This document shows, piece by piece, positions 1-7,340 of a stretch of DNA of 41,940 bases. The position numbers and the translations under genes were made by a program. Numbering within the stretch: the stretch's first letter is position 1; each line of letters opens with the position of its first letter. The stretch covers positions 1-41,940 of the forward strand of contig CACKHK010000010.1 of assembly GCA_902599955.1 (NCBI GenBank), in the 5' to 3' direction. A model generated the notes under the pieces. That model worked only from the letters and a program-made list of their open reading frames with translations, ran no database searches and had not been told where the DNA came from. Source of the stretch: an uncultured Pelagibacteraceae bacterium (GTDB lineage: Bacteria > Pseudomonadota > Alphaproteobacteria > Pelagibacterales > Pelagibacteraceae).

Positions 1-1
1 C

Positions 2-1516
2 GATGTTTTAACTATTTTATCAAAATTTAATAAACCACCTTTGCTAATAACCGTAATTTTTAAATTACTTTCCTTTTCTTTTACTAAGAAAGATGTGTCA
101 TTTGATAATTTAAGTGAAGGTGAAAAATTATCTAATTCATTGGCATCTATGGGTACAACATTTATTAAACTAGGTCAGTTTTTAGCTACAAGGCCTGACA
201 TAATAGGTGATAAACTATCAAAGGAATTAGAAAATTTACAAGATAAACTTCCACCTTTTTCACAATCAAAAGCTAAAGAAATGATTCAAAAAGATTTAGG
301 TAATGAACTATATAACTCAATAATTAATATAAGTGAACCAGTTGCAGCGGCATCAATTGCTCAAGTACATAAAGCTCAAATTAACGAAAATGGAATTATT
401 AAAGACGTAGCAATAAAAATATTAAGACCAGATATTAAAAAAATTTTTAACGAAGAAGTAGATGCTTTGATGCTTTTTGCCTATATTATTGAATCATTAA
501 TCAAAAAAACCAAACGATTAAAGCTGGTTGAAGTGGTTTTTTTATTGAAAGAAATTACCAGTCTTGAGATGGATTTAAGATTTGAAGCCGCTGCAGCTAA
601 CGAATATGCAGAAAATACCAAAAATGATGCAGGTTTTGAAGTTCCTAAAATCTATTGGGATTATACTAGTGAAAATATTATGACACTTGATTGGATTGAC
701 GGTGTATCTATTAGAGAGACGGAAGAACTTGAGAAAAGGTCAATTGATACAAAAAAAATTGCCAGTGACATAATTCAACATTTCTTAAGACATGCAGTAA
801 GAGATGGTTTTTTTCACGCGGATATGCATCAGGGGAATATTTTTGTAAATGAAAGTGGCCAAATTGTTCCTATAGATTTTGGTATTATGGGAAGGTTAGA
901 CAATGTAAGTAAAAGATTTTTAGCTGAAATTTTATTTGGTTTTATACAAAGAGATTATAAAAAAGTTGCAGAGGTACATCTTGCAGCAGGTTTAGTTCCA
1001 AATAACGTGCCTGTAAGTGATCTTGCTCAAGCACTTAGATCTATTGGAGAACCAATTTTTGGACACTCTATAAAAAATATTTCTGGCGGTAAGTTGCTAA
1101 AACAACTTTTCGATGTTACAGAAAAATTTAATATGCAAACTCAACCTCAGTTACTTATGCTGCAAAAAACTATGGTGGTAGTTGAAGGAGTTGCAAGAAG
1201 ATTAAACCCAGAAACAAATATATGGGAGACATCAAAACCTGTTCTAGAAAAATGGTTAAAAGAAACTAAAGATCCTATAAATTCAATTAATGAAACATTA
1301 AAAGACTCTGTGGAAGTGTTAAAACGTCTTCCAAATTTACCTGAAGTAATGGATAAAGCAAACCAAGCACTTAATTATCTTGCAAGTGGTCAAATACCTC
1401 AAAATTCAAACTCGTATAATGAATTAAACACTAAAAAAGAAGAAATGAAGTCATTTAGAAACCAATCTATTATTGGCTTATTATCTCTTGTAATTTTAAC
1501 TCTATTGGTATTTTAA
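2..1516 (+). CDS. ubiB: UbiB, ABC1/ADCK atypical kinase for ubiquinone biosynthesis (5' partial)
   Basis: UbiB is an atypical kinase/ATPase needed for ubiquinone (coenzyme Q) synthesis at the inner membrane. The reading frame is open from base 2, so the gene enters from the left and its true start lies outside; a TTG at 41 is only the first start-like codon inside the window. Family marks are visible: the KxGQ motif (KLGQ, about 167-178), an alanine-rich loop AAASIAQVHKA in place of a glycine-rich loop, the VAIKILRP lysine strand, the catalytic-loop HADMHQGN (about 817-840) and the metal-binding DFG (about 878). The C-terminus ends in a hydrophobic helix (about 1465-1513), a probable membrane anchor. 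The 504 residues present are close to the family's full length, so little is missing. coaBC follows 8 bases later on the same strand. Confidence 0.95.
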   Translation, partial: DVLTILSKFNKPPLLITVIFKLLSFSFTKKDVSFDNLSEGEKLSNSLASMGTTFIKLGQFLATRPDIIGDKLSKELENLQDKLPPFSQSKAKEMIQKDLGNELYNSIINISEPVAAASIAQVHKAQINENGIIKDVAIKILRPDIKKIFNEEVDALMLFAYIIESLIKKTKRLKLVEVVFLLKEITSLEMDLRFEAAAANEYAENTKNDAGFEVPKIYWDYTSENIMTLDWIDGVSIRETEELEKRSIDTKKIASDIIQHFLRHAVRDGFFHADMHQGNIFVNESGQIVPIDFGIMGRLDNVSKRFLAEILFGFIQRDYKKVAEVHLAAGLVPNNVPVSDLAQALRSIGEPIFGHSIKNISGGKLLKQLFDVTEKFNMQTQPQLLMLQKTMVVVEGVARRLNPETNIWETSKPVLEKWLKETKDPINSINETLKDSVEVLKRLPNLPEVMDKANQALNYLASGQIPQNSNSYNELNTKKEEMKSFRNQSIIGLLSLVILTLLVF

Positions 1517-1524
1517 TTCTCTTC

Positions 1525-2715
1525 ATGAAAAATAAAAAAATACTTCTAATCATTTGTGGTGGAATATCTGCTTACAAAAGCTTAGAAGTAATAAGGGGTT
1601 TAAAAAAAAAGGGCGTAAGTATTAAAACAATACTTACAAAAAGCGGTAAAAACTTTGTAACACCTCTGTCTATTTCATCACTTTCGCAAGAAAAAGTATA
1701 CGAAGACATTTTCAGTGCAGAAAACGAAGCAGAAATGGATCATATTTCACTTTCTAGATGGGCAGATCTAATTTTAATTGTGCCTGCAACAGCAAATACG
1801 ATCTCAAAATTAAGTTATGGTTTAACTGACGATCTAGCTTCCACAGTTGTTTTAGCATCAGATAAACAAGTATTTTTAGCGCCCGCTATGAATGTCAGAA
1901 TGTGGGAACACAAATCAACAAAAGATAATTTATCAAAATTGAAAAGCTATGGTTATAAGATAATTGGACCTGAAATTGGAGATATGGCTTGTGGAGAGTA
2001 TGGCAAAGGAAAAATGTCAGAACCTTCATATATATTAGGGACTTTAGAAAATTATTTTAAAAATATCGAAAAAAATAAAAAATTTAAGGCATTAGTCACA
2101 GCGGGACCCACTAAAGAGTTTATAGATCCAGTGAGATTCATAACTAATAAATCAAGTGGCAAACAAGGTTATGAGATTGCAAAATCATTCAGGGATAATG
2201 GTTTTGAAACTACGCTTATTTCTGGAGAAACAAATTTAGACCCTGTTGAAGGAGTAAAATTTATTTCTGTTAAAACTGCAGAAGAAATGTTTAGGGAGAC
2301 TCTTAACAACTTACCAACAGATGTAGCTATTTTTAATGCAGCAGTAGCTGATTTTAAAGTTAAAGAGATTAATAGTGAAAAAATTAAAAAAAGTGAAAAT
2401 TTAGATCTTAAATTAGAAAAAAATATTGATATTTTATCAAACATATCAAATCATAATTCACTAAGACCAAAAATTATAATTGGATTTGCAGCTGAAACCC
2501 AAAATCTTGAATTAAATTCAAAGAAAAAATTAGACCAAAAAAATTGTGATTGGATTATTGCAAATGATGTTTCTGATAAAACAATAGGTTTTGACTCTGA
2601 TGATAATGAAGTTTCTATATTTTATAAAAATAAAGAAAGTGAAAAATTATTTAAAAAGAAAAAATCTTTAATAGCATCTGAGATAGTGGATAGAGTTATC
2701 TCTGAGCTTAATTAA
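1525..2715 (+). CDS. coaBC: CoaBC, bifunctional phosphopantothenoylcysteine decarboxylase/synthetase
   Basis: This enzyme makes 4'-phosphopantetheine from 4'-phosphopantothenate and cysteine, two steps of coenzyme A synthesis. The N-terminal flavoprotein half (CoaC, residues 1 to about 180) shows GGISAYKS, the active-site histidine H73, the PAMNVRMW motif (120-127) and the catalytic cysteine C156 in GDMACGE. The C-terminal half (CoaB, from about 188) begins VTAGPTKEFIDPVR and carries NKSSGKQG and NAAVADFKV, followed by the lysine-rich catalytic segment. At 396 residues it is normal length. It lies between ubiB and dut with gaps of 8 and 3 bases, so the genes are probably co-transcribed. Neighbouring coaBC and dut genes are common in Proteobacteria. 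Confidence 0.97.
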   Translation: MKNKKILLIICGGISAYKSLEVIRGLKKKGVSIKTILTKSGKNFVTPLSISSLSQEKVYEDIFSAENEAEMDHISLSRWADLILIVPATANTISKLSYGLTDDLASTVVLASDKQVFLAPAMNVRMWEHKSTKDNLSKLKSYGYKIIGPEIGDMACGEYGKGKMSEPSYILGTLENYFKNIEKNKKFKALVTAGPTKEFIDPVRFITNKSSGKQGYEIAKSFRDNGFETTLISGETNLDPVEGVKFISVKTAEEMFRETLNNLPTDVAIFNAAVADFKVKEINSEKIKKSENLDLKLEKNIDILSNISNHNSLRPKIIIGFAAETQNLELNSKKKLDQKNCDWIIANDVSDKTIGFDSDDNEVSIFYKNKESEKLFKKKKSLIASEIVDRVISELN

Positions 2716-2718
2716 GTA

Positions 2719-3156
2719 ATGGTAAAAGTTTTATTCAAGAGACTTAACCAAAAAGCAAAACTTCCAAGTTATAAAACTGTTGGGTCCTCAGGTATGGATT
2801 TGATGGCATGTATAGATGAACCTATTACAATCAAACCAAATGAGTCGAAATTGGTACCAACAGGTATTGCAATTGCAATTCCTAAAGATACAGAGGTTCA
2901 AATTAGACCAAGATCAGGCCTTGCTGCAAAATCAAGTATTACCGTGCTAAATACACCAGGCACAATTGATAGTGATTATAGAGGAGAGCTAAAAATTATT
3001 TTATTTAACCATGGTAAAGATGAATTCATTGTAAATGACGAAGATAGAGTTGCTCAAATGGTTTTAATGCCTATTTTAAAAGTAGAAAGCGAAGAAACAA
3101 ATGAATTACCAGATACGATTAGAGGGTCCGGAGGATTTGGATCGACTGGTAAATAG
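2719..3156 (+). CDS. dut: dUTP diphosphatase (dUTPase)
   Basis: This is a trimeric dUTPase that hydrolyses dUTP to dUMP and pyrophosphate, keeping uracil out of DNA and supplying dUMP for thymidylate. All five family motifs are present in order: GSSGMDL (22-28), PRSGLAAK, the catalytic-aspartate region GTIDSDYRGEL, RVAQMV, and the C-terminal glycine-rich RGSGGFGSTG that closes over the nucleotide. Its 145 residues are typical. The ATG at 2719 follows the coaBC stop by three bases and the next gene starts three bases after its own stop, which suggests tight translational coupling in one operon. Confidence 0.97.
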   Translation: MVKVLFKRLNQKAKLPSYKTVGSSGMDLMACIDEPITIKPNESKLVPTGIAIAIPKDTEVQIRPRSGLAAKSSITVLNTPGTIDSDYRGELKIILFNHGKDEFIVNDEDRVAQMVLMPILKVESEETNELPDTIRGSGGFGSTGK

Positions 3157-3159
3157 TAA

Positions 3160-3909
3160 ATGTTTAGTAACAAAGACTTAGAGCGATATTCAAGACAAAT
3201 TATTTTAAAAAAAGTTGGTATTTTAGGCCAAAAGAAAATCCAAAATGCTAAAATTCTAGTTGTTGGATGTGGCGGCTTAGGAACACCTGTGATTGATTTA
3301 CTTTGTAGAGCAGGTATTGGTGCAATAGGTATGATGGATCATGATAAGGTGGGTATATCAAATTTACATCGACAAGTTATGTTCACTTCTGATGATGTTG
3401 GAAAATATAAAGTTAATATTTTAAAAAAAAAAATTAATAAAATAAATAAAAAGGTAAGAGTAAAAACTTATAGAGTTAAAGCAGAAGATAAAAATTTAGG
3501 GAAAATCCTTAAACGATATGATATTATTGTTGATGGTACGGATAATTTTAAAGCAAAATTTCTTTTAAATGAATTCTCAATAAAATATAAAAAAAAACTT
3601 ATTATTGGAGCAATAAGTAAGTTTGAAGGACATATTTTTGCATTTGATTTTAGTTTAGAAAAAAGTCCATGTTTGAAATGTTTTTATCAAGGGGAACCAC
3701 CAGAGGGAGTTTTAGATTGTGAAACTGACGGTATATTAGGACCAACAGCAGTTATTACCGGTAGCCTACAAGCTAATGAAGTTTTGAAATCAATTTTAAT
3801 TGTTGGGAAAAATTTAAGTTCACATATTTTAATTATAGATTTATTAAATCTTAAATTTAGAAAAGTGTTATTTAAAAAAAGAAAGGGATGTATATGCGCA
3901 AATATTTAG
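3160..3909 (+). CDS. MoeB/ThiF/HesA-family sulfur-carrier adenylyltransferase
   Basis: This is an E1-like enzyme that adenylates the C-terminal glycine of a ubiquitin-like sulfur carrier (MoaD or ThiS type) for molybdopterin or thiamine synthesis. Visible marks are the nucleotide-binding loop GCGGLG (36-41), the SNLHRQ motif with its arginine, VDGTDNF, a zinc pair CLKC near residue 170 with a second CxC pair at the very C-terminus (KGCICANI), and CETDGILGP, which holds the conserved cysteine. There is no rhodanese domain (249 residues), so it resembles MoeB or ThiF rather than the fused MOCS3 type. No carrier gene lies nearby, so which pathway it serves cannot be decided here. It follows dut by 3 bases, and its 3' end overlaps the next gene. 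Confidence 0.9.
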   Translation: MFSNKDLERYSRQIILKKVGILGQKKIQNAKILVVGCGGLGTPVIDLLCRAGIGAIGMMDHDKVGISNLHRQVMFTSDDVGKYKVNILKKKINKINKKVRVKTYRVKAEDKNLGKILKRYDIIVDGTDNFKAKFLLNEFSIKYKKKLIIGAISKFEGHIFAFDFSLEKSPCLKCFYQGEPPEGVLDCETDGILGPTAVITGSLQANEVLKSILIVGKNLSSHILIIDLLNLKFRKVLFKKRKGCICANI

Positions 3910-4343
3910 TACTTTCATTTCTTTTTCTTTTACCAATTTCATCGACAGCTCAAGAAAATAATTATTTTCTCATGTTAAAAAATAAAAAAGTAAATGTAAG
4001 ATATGGTCCAAGCCTGGATCATCCTGTTAAATATATTTATAGAAAAATTGATTTACCTGTAAAGGTAATTGATAAAAAAGAAAATTTTAGACGAATAATT
4101 GATTTTAAAAAAAATAGTGGTTGGATCCATATTTCTCAACTAAGACCTTCCCGCTCATTAATCACTACAAATGAAAAGATTCTTTTTAAAAACTCAACAA
4201 AATACTCAAAGCCACTCGCCAAATTAGGTCAAGGACGTCTACTAAAAGTCATAAAATGTCAGGAAAAATGGTGTAACATTAAAACTGGTGACTATTCGGG
4301 TTGGATTATAAAAGATAGTAATATTTGGGGTATAGTTAATTAA
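3894..4343 (+). CDS. Secreted protein with two bacterial SH3-like domains
   Basis: This is a predicted exported protein of 149 residues. A short signal peptide (MRKYLVLSFLFLLPISSTA, then Q) is followed by two bacterial SH3-like repeats. The first has VNVRYGPSLDHPV and ends in SGWIHISQLRP; the second starts around STKYSKPLAKL and ends in SGWIIKDSNIWG. Such domains usually bind peptidoglycan or mediate protein contacts in the periplasm; the exact role here is unknown. An ATG at 3888 also opens this frame, but the GAAAGGG at 3881-3887 is well placed only for the ATG at 3894, so that start is chosen. The start lies inside the 3' end of the adenylyltransferase gene, and the 3' end overlaps the convergent DUF3501 gene by 8 bases. 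Confidence 0.85.
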   Translation: MRKYLVLSFLFLLPISSTAQENNYFLMLKNKKVNVRYGPSLDHPVKYIYRKIDLPVKVIDKKENFRRIIDFKKNSGWIHISQLRPSRSLITTNEKILFKNSTKYSKPLAKLGQGRLLKVIKCQEKWCNIKTGDYSGWIIKDSNIWGIVN

Positions 4344-4929
4344 AGTCTGCTGAAAGAGCTTTAATATTGTCTTCTGAAAATTTAGTTGTATGTGAATATT
4401 CCTTATGATCAATACCAACTTCAATAATATTATTCAGATCTTTAAACATGTTAACCTGATCATCCGAAAAATTGAAATGTATAAATTGTACAGATGAAGC
4501 CTTTCCATCATCTGAAGTTCGATCTACATCCATCTCAGGGACAGCATATATTTTTTCATCATCAATTTTAATAAAAATATTTTTTTCTACTCCACCTAAT
4601 TTTCCAAGAAACTCTGCTCTTATCACTGGATTGTCGATCTCAAACATTAAAGTTGCAACTAATTCTTTACCATTAGGAATGAGAGGATTATATGCAGCTA
4701 ACTCATCAGCAATTTGCTCATCACCACCCTTTTCAATATAAAGCATTTCCTGAACTTGGGCTATCATTGTTTCATAACACTCAAAATAAAATGTTGCGTA
4801 AGGTCCTAGAAGAATCCTTCTATTCTTTTTAAATTCAACTAACTCTTTTCTCATTTGCCTTCTAACTTTTGTATAAGCATCTAAAGGCATAAGATCTTGT
4901 TTCGTAATTATTTTTTGTTCTTTTGACAT
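4336..4929 (-). CDS. DUF3501 family protein
   Basis: This soluble protein of about 197 residues is recognised as DUF3501, a family with no established biochemical role. The N-terminal part (ITKQDLMPLDAYTKVR, then LLGPYATFYFECYETM) is the most family-like region. There are no signal peptide, no membrane segments and only one cysteine (in FECYE). The frame is also open from an ATG at 4941, inside the upstream Fe-S gene. The ATG at 4929 directly follows that gene's stop and has GGA a suitable distance upstream, so it is preferred. It is the last gene of rubrerythrin - Fe-S protein - DUF3501, an association seen in other bacteria and the best clue that it acts in peroxide or iron stress. Confidence 0.88.
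   Translation of the reverse strand: MSKEQKIITKQDLMPLDAYTKVRRQMRKELVEFKKNRRILLGPYATFYFECYETMIAQVQEMLYIEKGGDEQIADELAAYNPLIPNGKELVATLMFEIDNPVIRAEFLGKLGGVEKNIFIKIDDEKIYAVPEMDVDRTSDDGKASSVQFIHFNFSDDQVNMFKDLNNIIEVGIDHKEYSHTTKFSEDNIKALSADFN
4339..4365. other. Inverted repeat across a convergent gene junction
   Basis: ATTAAAG (4339-4345) and CTTTAAT (4359-4365) form a perfect 7-base inverted repeat with a 13-base loop, spanning the overlapping stop codons of the SH3 gene and the DUF3501 gene. It has no long U-tract on either strand, so it is at best a weak bidirectional terminator or mRNA-end structure. Confidence 0.3.
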
Positions 4930-4930
4930 T

Positions 4931-6256
4931 CTATAATCCATAACTTTTTGAGACTATTTCAATTGGATGCACAGCTTCATCACTTACAATATTTGTATCT
5001 TCAGCTAGCTGCTTAATATGTTTTCCAGCCAATGGACAGTCAGACGCCATATATTTATTATTTTTTCGTTTAACAGTGCTTGCGGTAGTTTTGCCCACCT
5101 TGTTTGCAATGTCATGAGTTCCTTTCATTATTCCAAAGGTTCCGCCATGCCCAGCACATCTTTCAACAACATCCAGTTTAATGTTAGGAATTAGTTTAAG
5201 CATGTCTCTTGCTTTGTTACCCATATTTTGAGCTCTTGCATGACAAGCATTATGAACAGTTACTCCACCGTCAATTTCTTTTAGGCCATCAACCAAACCC
5301 TCTTTGTTAGCAATATCCATAACATATTCGTCAATATCAAGAGTATTTTGAGCAAGTTTTTTGATTATTCCATCATTTGGCATTAACAAAGGCCATTCAA
5401 ACTTCAACATTAATCCACAACTAGCTGTTAAAGTCACGACTTTGAAGCCCTTTTCAATATATTTATTTAATTCTCTTGAAACTAGTTGCGCTTGTTTTGT
5501 AACTTGATCTAAATCGGCTTGCTCTAGATAAGGCATTCCACAACAACCCGCATAAGAATGTTCTACCTCTACATTATTATGGTGTAAGACTTTTAAAGCA
5601 GCCTCTCCAGTTTTTTTCTTATTGAAATTAACAAAACATGTTGAATAAATAACTACTTTTCTCTCGTTATTTTTTTTTAAAATATTTTTTTTGAATTTCT
5701 CAAAATACTTTGAGAATGTTTCTTTGTTGTACCTTGGTAAAATCACTCTTTTATCTATACCAGTAAAAAATTCTAAAACTTTTCTAGCAAATTTATTTTT
5801 TACATCAGTAATCCAATTTATTAAAAAGTTAAAAATTATTCCTATTTTTGAATTTCTATCTATTTTAGTTAATTGATTTGCAGTTTTTGATATATCACCA
5901 TTTTTTCTTTGAGCAGTCCTATATCTCAACATTAAATGAGGGAAATCTAAATCAAATTCATGAGGTGGTACATAAGGACATTTAGTCATAAAACACATAT
6001 CACATAGAGTACAAGCATCAACAACTGGTTTAAACTTATCACTTGAAAGATCTGATACTTCGCCACCTTCTGTTTCGTCTATAAAATCAAACAACTTTGG
6101 AAAGCTATCACATAAATTAAAACATCTTCTACATCCATGACATATATCAAAGACCCTTCTCATCTCCTGATCAATTTTCACAGGGTTTATAAAATCTGGA
6201 TCTCTAAATTTTAATGGATGTCTTGTAGGTGCTTGTGTACTACCTTCTTTGTTCAT
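4931..6256 (-). CDS. GlpC/heterodisulfide-reductase-related iron-sulfur protein
   Basis: This is a predicted electron-transfer protein of 441 residues. Two [4Fe-4S] ferredoxin-type clusters are indicated by C39-x2-C42-x2-C45-x3-C49 and by C82-x2-C85-x2-C88-x4-C93. The second has one extra residue before the last cysteine, as in this subfamily. Two CCG-type domains follow: the first keeps CCGMP, while the second has CAGHGG where the doubled cysteine is expected, followed by a further cysteine in SDCPLAGKH. This matches the Fe-S partner found beside rubrerythrin, plausibly feeding electrons to it; that role is inference. It is not the glycerol-3-phosphate dehydrogenase subunit, since no glpA or glpB is nearby. 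Confidence 0.88.
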   Translation of the reverse strand: MNKEGSTQAPTRHPLKFRDPDFINPVKIDQEMRRVFDICHGCRRCFNLCDSFPKLFDFIDETEGGEVSDLSSDKFKPVVDACTLCDMCFMTKCPYVPPHEFDLDFPHLMLRYRTAQRKNGDISKTANQLTKIDRNSKIGIIFNFLINWITDVKNKFARKVLEFFTGIDKRVILPRYNKETFSKYFEKFKKNILKKNNERKVVIYSTCFVNFNKKKTGEAALKVLHHNNVEVEHSYAGCCGMPYLEQADLDQVTKQAQLVSRELNKYIEKGFKVVTLTASCGLMLKFEWPLLMPNDGIIKKLAQNTLDIDEYVMDIANKEGLVDGLKEIDGGVTVHNACHARAQNMGNKARDMLKLIPNIKLDVVERCAGHGGTFGIMKGTHDIANKVGKTTASTVKRKNNKYMASDCPLAGKHIKQLAEDTNIVSDEAVHPIEIVSKSYGL

Positions 6257-6273
6257 ATGATTATATTATAGTG

Positions 6274-6302
6274 TTTGTGGACGAGAGGGGTTCGCCCACA
6301 AA
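6274..6302 (-). other. Intercistronic hairpin between rubrerythrin and the Fe-S gene
   Basis: TTTGTGG (6274-6280) pairs with CCACAAA (6296-6302). After one mismatch, CGA (6282-6284) pairs with TCG (6292-6294), leaving a G-rich loop. It lies in the 52-base gap after the rubrerythrin stop. No U-run follows it on the - strand, so it looks like an mRNA processing or stabilising structure, or a partial attenuator that would make rubrerythrin mRNA more abundant than the downstream cistrons, rather than a full terminator. Confidence 0.5.
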
Positions 6303-6308
6303 TTTTGT

Positions 6309-6725
6309 TTAAGAAATGCTTTCTAAAGTTTTTTGAAACTTTCCAGCATGAGATTTTTCAGCTTTTGCTAAAGTCTCAAACCAGTCAGCTATTTCATCAA
6401 AACCTTCATCTCTAGCTGTTTTAGCCATTCCAGGGTACATATCTGTATATTCATGTGTTTCACCTTGAATTGCAGACTCTAGATTTGCTTTTGTTTCACC
6501 GATTGGCTTACCAGTTGCTGGATCACCTACTTCTTCTAAATATTCTAGGTGGCCATGAGCATGTCCAGTTTCACCTTCTGCAGTTGATCTAAATACTGCT
6601 GCTACGTCGTTAAAGCCTTCAACATCCGCTTTTTGAGCAAAATAAAGATATCTTCTATTTGCTTGGCTTTCTCCAGCAAATGCTTCTTTTAAATTTTCCT
6701 CTGTTTTACTACCTTTTAATGACAT
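6309..6725 (-). CDS. Rubrerythrin-type ferritin-like diiron protein (no rubredoxin domain)
   Basis: This 138-residue diiron protein of the rubrerythrin family probably reduces hydrogen peroxide in the cytoplasm. The four-helix-bundle ligands are visible: GESQANRRY near residue 18, [10 protein letters not shown] near 50-59, QGETHEY in the middle and EKSH near 125. The protein contains no cysteine at all, so the C-terminal rubredoxin FeS4 domain of classical rubrerythrin is absent and electrons must come from a separate protein, plausibly the Fe-S protein encoded next. A strong AGGAG ribosome site (complement of 6731-6735) precedes the ATG. It is the first gene of its operon, under a near-consensus promoter with candidate Irr operators. 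Confidence 0.95.
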   Translation of the reverse strand: MSLKGSKTEENLKEAFAGESQANRRYLYFAQKADVEGFNDVAAVFRSTAEGETGHAHGHLEYLEEVGDPATGKPIGETKANLESAIQGETHEYTDMYPGMAKTARDEGFDEIADWFETLAKAEKSHAGKFQKTLESIS

Positions 6726-6739
6726 GATTACTCCTACTA

Positions 6740-6756
6740 TTAAAAACGATTCTAAA
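6740..6756 (-). promoter_or_regulatory. Candidate Irr box (ICE-like) at the rubrerythrin transcription start
   Basis: The + strand reads TTAAAAA-CGA-TTCTAAA. The right half matches the alphaproteobacterial Irr/ICE half-site TTCTAAA exactly and the left half matches TTTAGAA at five of seven bases, with the 3-base spacing. It overlaps the expected transcription start of the rubrerythrin promoter, a position suited to repression. Half-sites are not rare in A+T-rich DNA, so this remains a candidate. Confidence 0.45.
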
Positions 6757-6762
6757 GTAGCT

Positions 6763-6790
6763 TATATATAGAGGAATTGTAATATGTCAA
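6763..6790 (-). promoter_or_regulatory. Sigma-70-type promoter of the rubrerythrin operon
   Basis: On the - strand a perfect TTGACA (6790-6785) is followed after 16 bases by TATATA (6768-6763). TATAAG at 6766-6761 with 18-base spacing is an alternative. This is one of the clearest promoters in the window. Transcription would begin near 6756, about 30 bases before the ATG. Confidence 0.7.
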
Positions 6791-6793
6791 CAG

Positions 6794-6810
6794 TTTAGAA
6801 TAAATATAAT
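6794..6810 (-). promoter_or_regulatory. Second, weaker Irr-box candidate upstream of the rubrerythrin -35
   Basis: The + strand reads TTTAGAA-TAA-ATATAAT: one perfect half-site and a partner matching four of seven bases, just upstream of the -35. Together with 6740-6756 it would flank the promoter. The support is weak on its own. Confidence 0.25.
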
Positions 6811-6839
6811 GTATTATATAAACTATTGATATTATTTAA

Positions 6840-7268
6840 TTATTTTTGAGATTGATTATCACTCACAATTTTAGCGACAACTTCTACTGATTTTATTTTT
6901 TTTCCTGAGATTGTTTTTTTTATATTAATTTCATCAACATCATCTTGATGAATGTCAATTAATCTATTTTCTTCTTCGTCAAAGAAATGGTGGTGATGAG
7001 TTACATTTGTATCATAATAACTTTGTGAGGCATTTAGTGGAATCTCTTTTAAGTAGCCCTTCTTAATAAATGCATGAACAGTATTGTAAACTGTTGCCAG
7101 TGAAACCTTAATATTTGCTTGATTTTCAATGATTTTTACTAATTCTTTTATTGTAAAATGAAAGGTCTGTTCGGCATCAAATAAGACTTCACAGATTTTT
7201 ATTCTTTGTTTTGTGGGTCTAAGTCCTGATTTTCTTAATTTATCTATATATTGCTTAGCGTAAGCCAT
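6840..7268 (-). CDS. irr: Irr, Fur-family iron response regulator
   Basis: This is a transcription factor of the Fur superfamily. The winged-helix half contains GLRPTKQRIKICEVLF and the recognition helix VSLATVYNTVHAF (about 55-67). The dimer half carries HHHHFF (His 91-94), the run of histidines that binds haem in Irr proteins. The CxxC zinc pairs of many Fur proteins are absent, and the N-terminal GCPWH-type haem regulatory motif of Bradyrhizobium Irr is also absent. It lies divergently from fabA, a neighbourhood known in other alphaproteobacteria, and directly upstream of the rubrerythrin operon. Irr normally represses iron-using functions when iron or haem is scarce. It may control itself through the candidate box just before its ATG. 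Confidence 0.88.
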   Translation of the reverse strand: MAYAKQYIDKLRKSGLRPTKQRIKICEVLFDAEQTFHFTIKELVKIIENQANIKVSLATVYNTVHAFIKKGYLKEIPLNASQSYYDTNVTHHHHFFDEEENRLIDIHQDDVDEINIKKTISGKKIKSVEVVAKIVSDNQSQK

Positions 7269-7273
7269 TATTA

Positions 7274-7290
7274 ATTATAATTATTCTAAA
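7274..7290. promoter_or_regulatory. Candidate Irr box between irr and fabA
   Basis: The + strand reads ATTATAA-TTA-TTCTAAA: one perfect ICE half-site and a partner matching five of seven bases, 6 to 22 bases before the irr ATG. It overlaps a smaller dyad, TTCTAAAGAA (7284-7293). A protein bound here would block irr transcription and would sit near the -35 region of the fabA promoter. Confidence 0.4.
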
Positions 7291-7300
7291 GAATATCTAT

Positions 7301-7308
7301 ATTATAAT
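7301..7308. promoter_or_regulatory. Palindromic -10 candidate shared by irr and fabA
   Basis: ATTATAAT is its own reverse complement and gives a perfect TATAAT on both strands (7303-7308 on +, 7306-7301 on -) in the 72-base divergent region. No good -35 is visible for either direction, so the assignment is tentative. Confidence 0.35.
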
Positions 7309-7340
7309 GTCAGTAAATCAAGTAATAAGATTACAATTTT

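Noticed and set aside
3421..3440. Long A-tract in the adenylyltransferase gene as a phase-variable or frameshift site
   Set aside because: Such tracts are common in this A+T-rich genome, the frame is intact through it, and the lysine codons fit the protein.
6274..6302. tRNA-like T-arm (GGGGTTCGCCC) between rubrerythrin and the Fe-S gene
   Set aside because: No anticodon or D arm and no acceptor stem can be built around it; the sequence fits a simple intercistronic hairpin.
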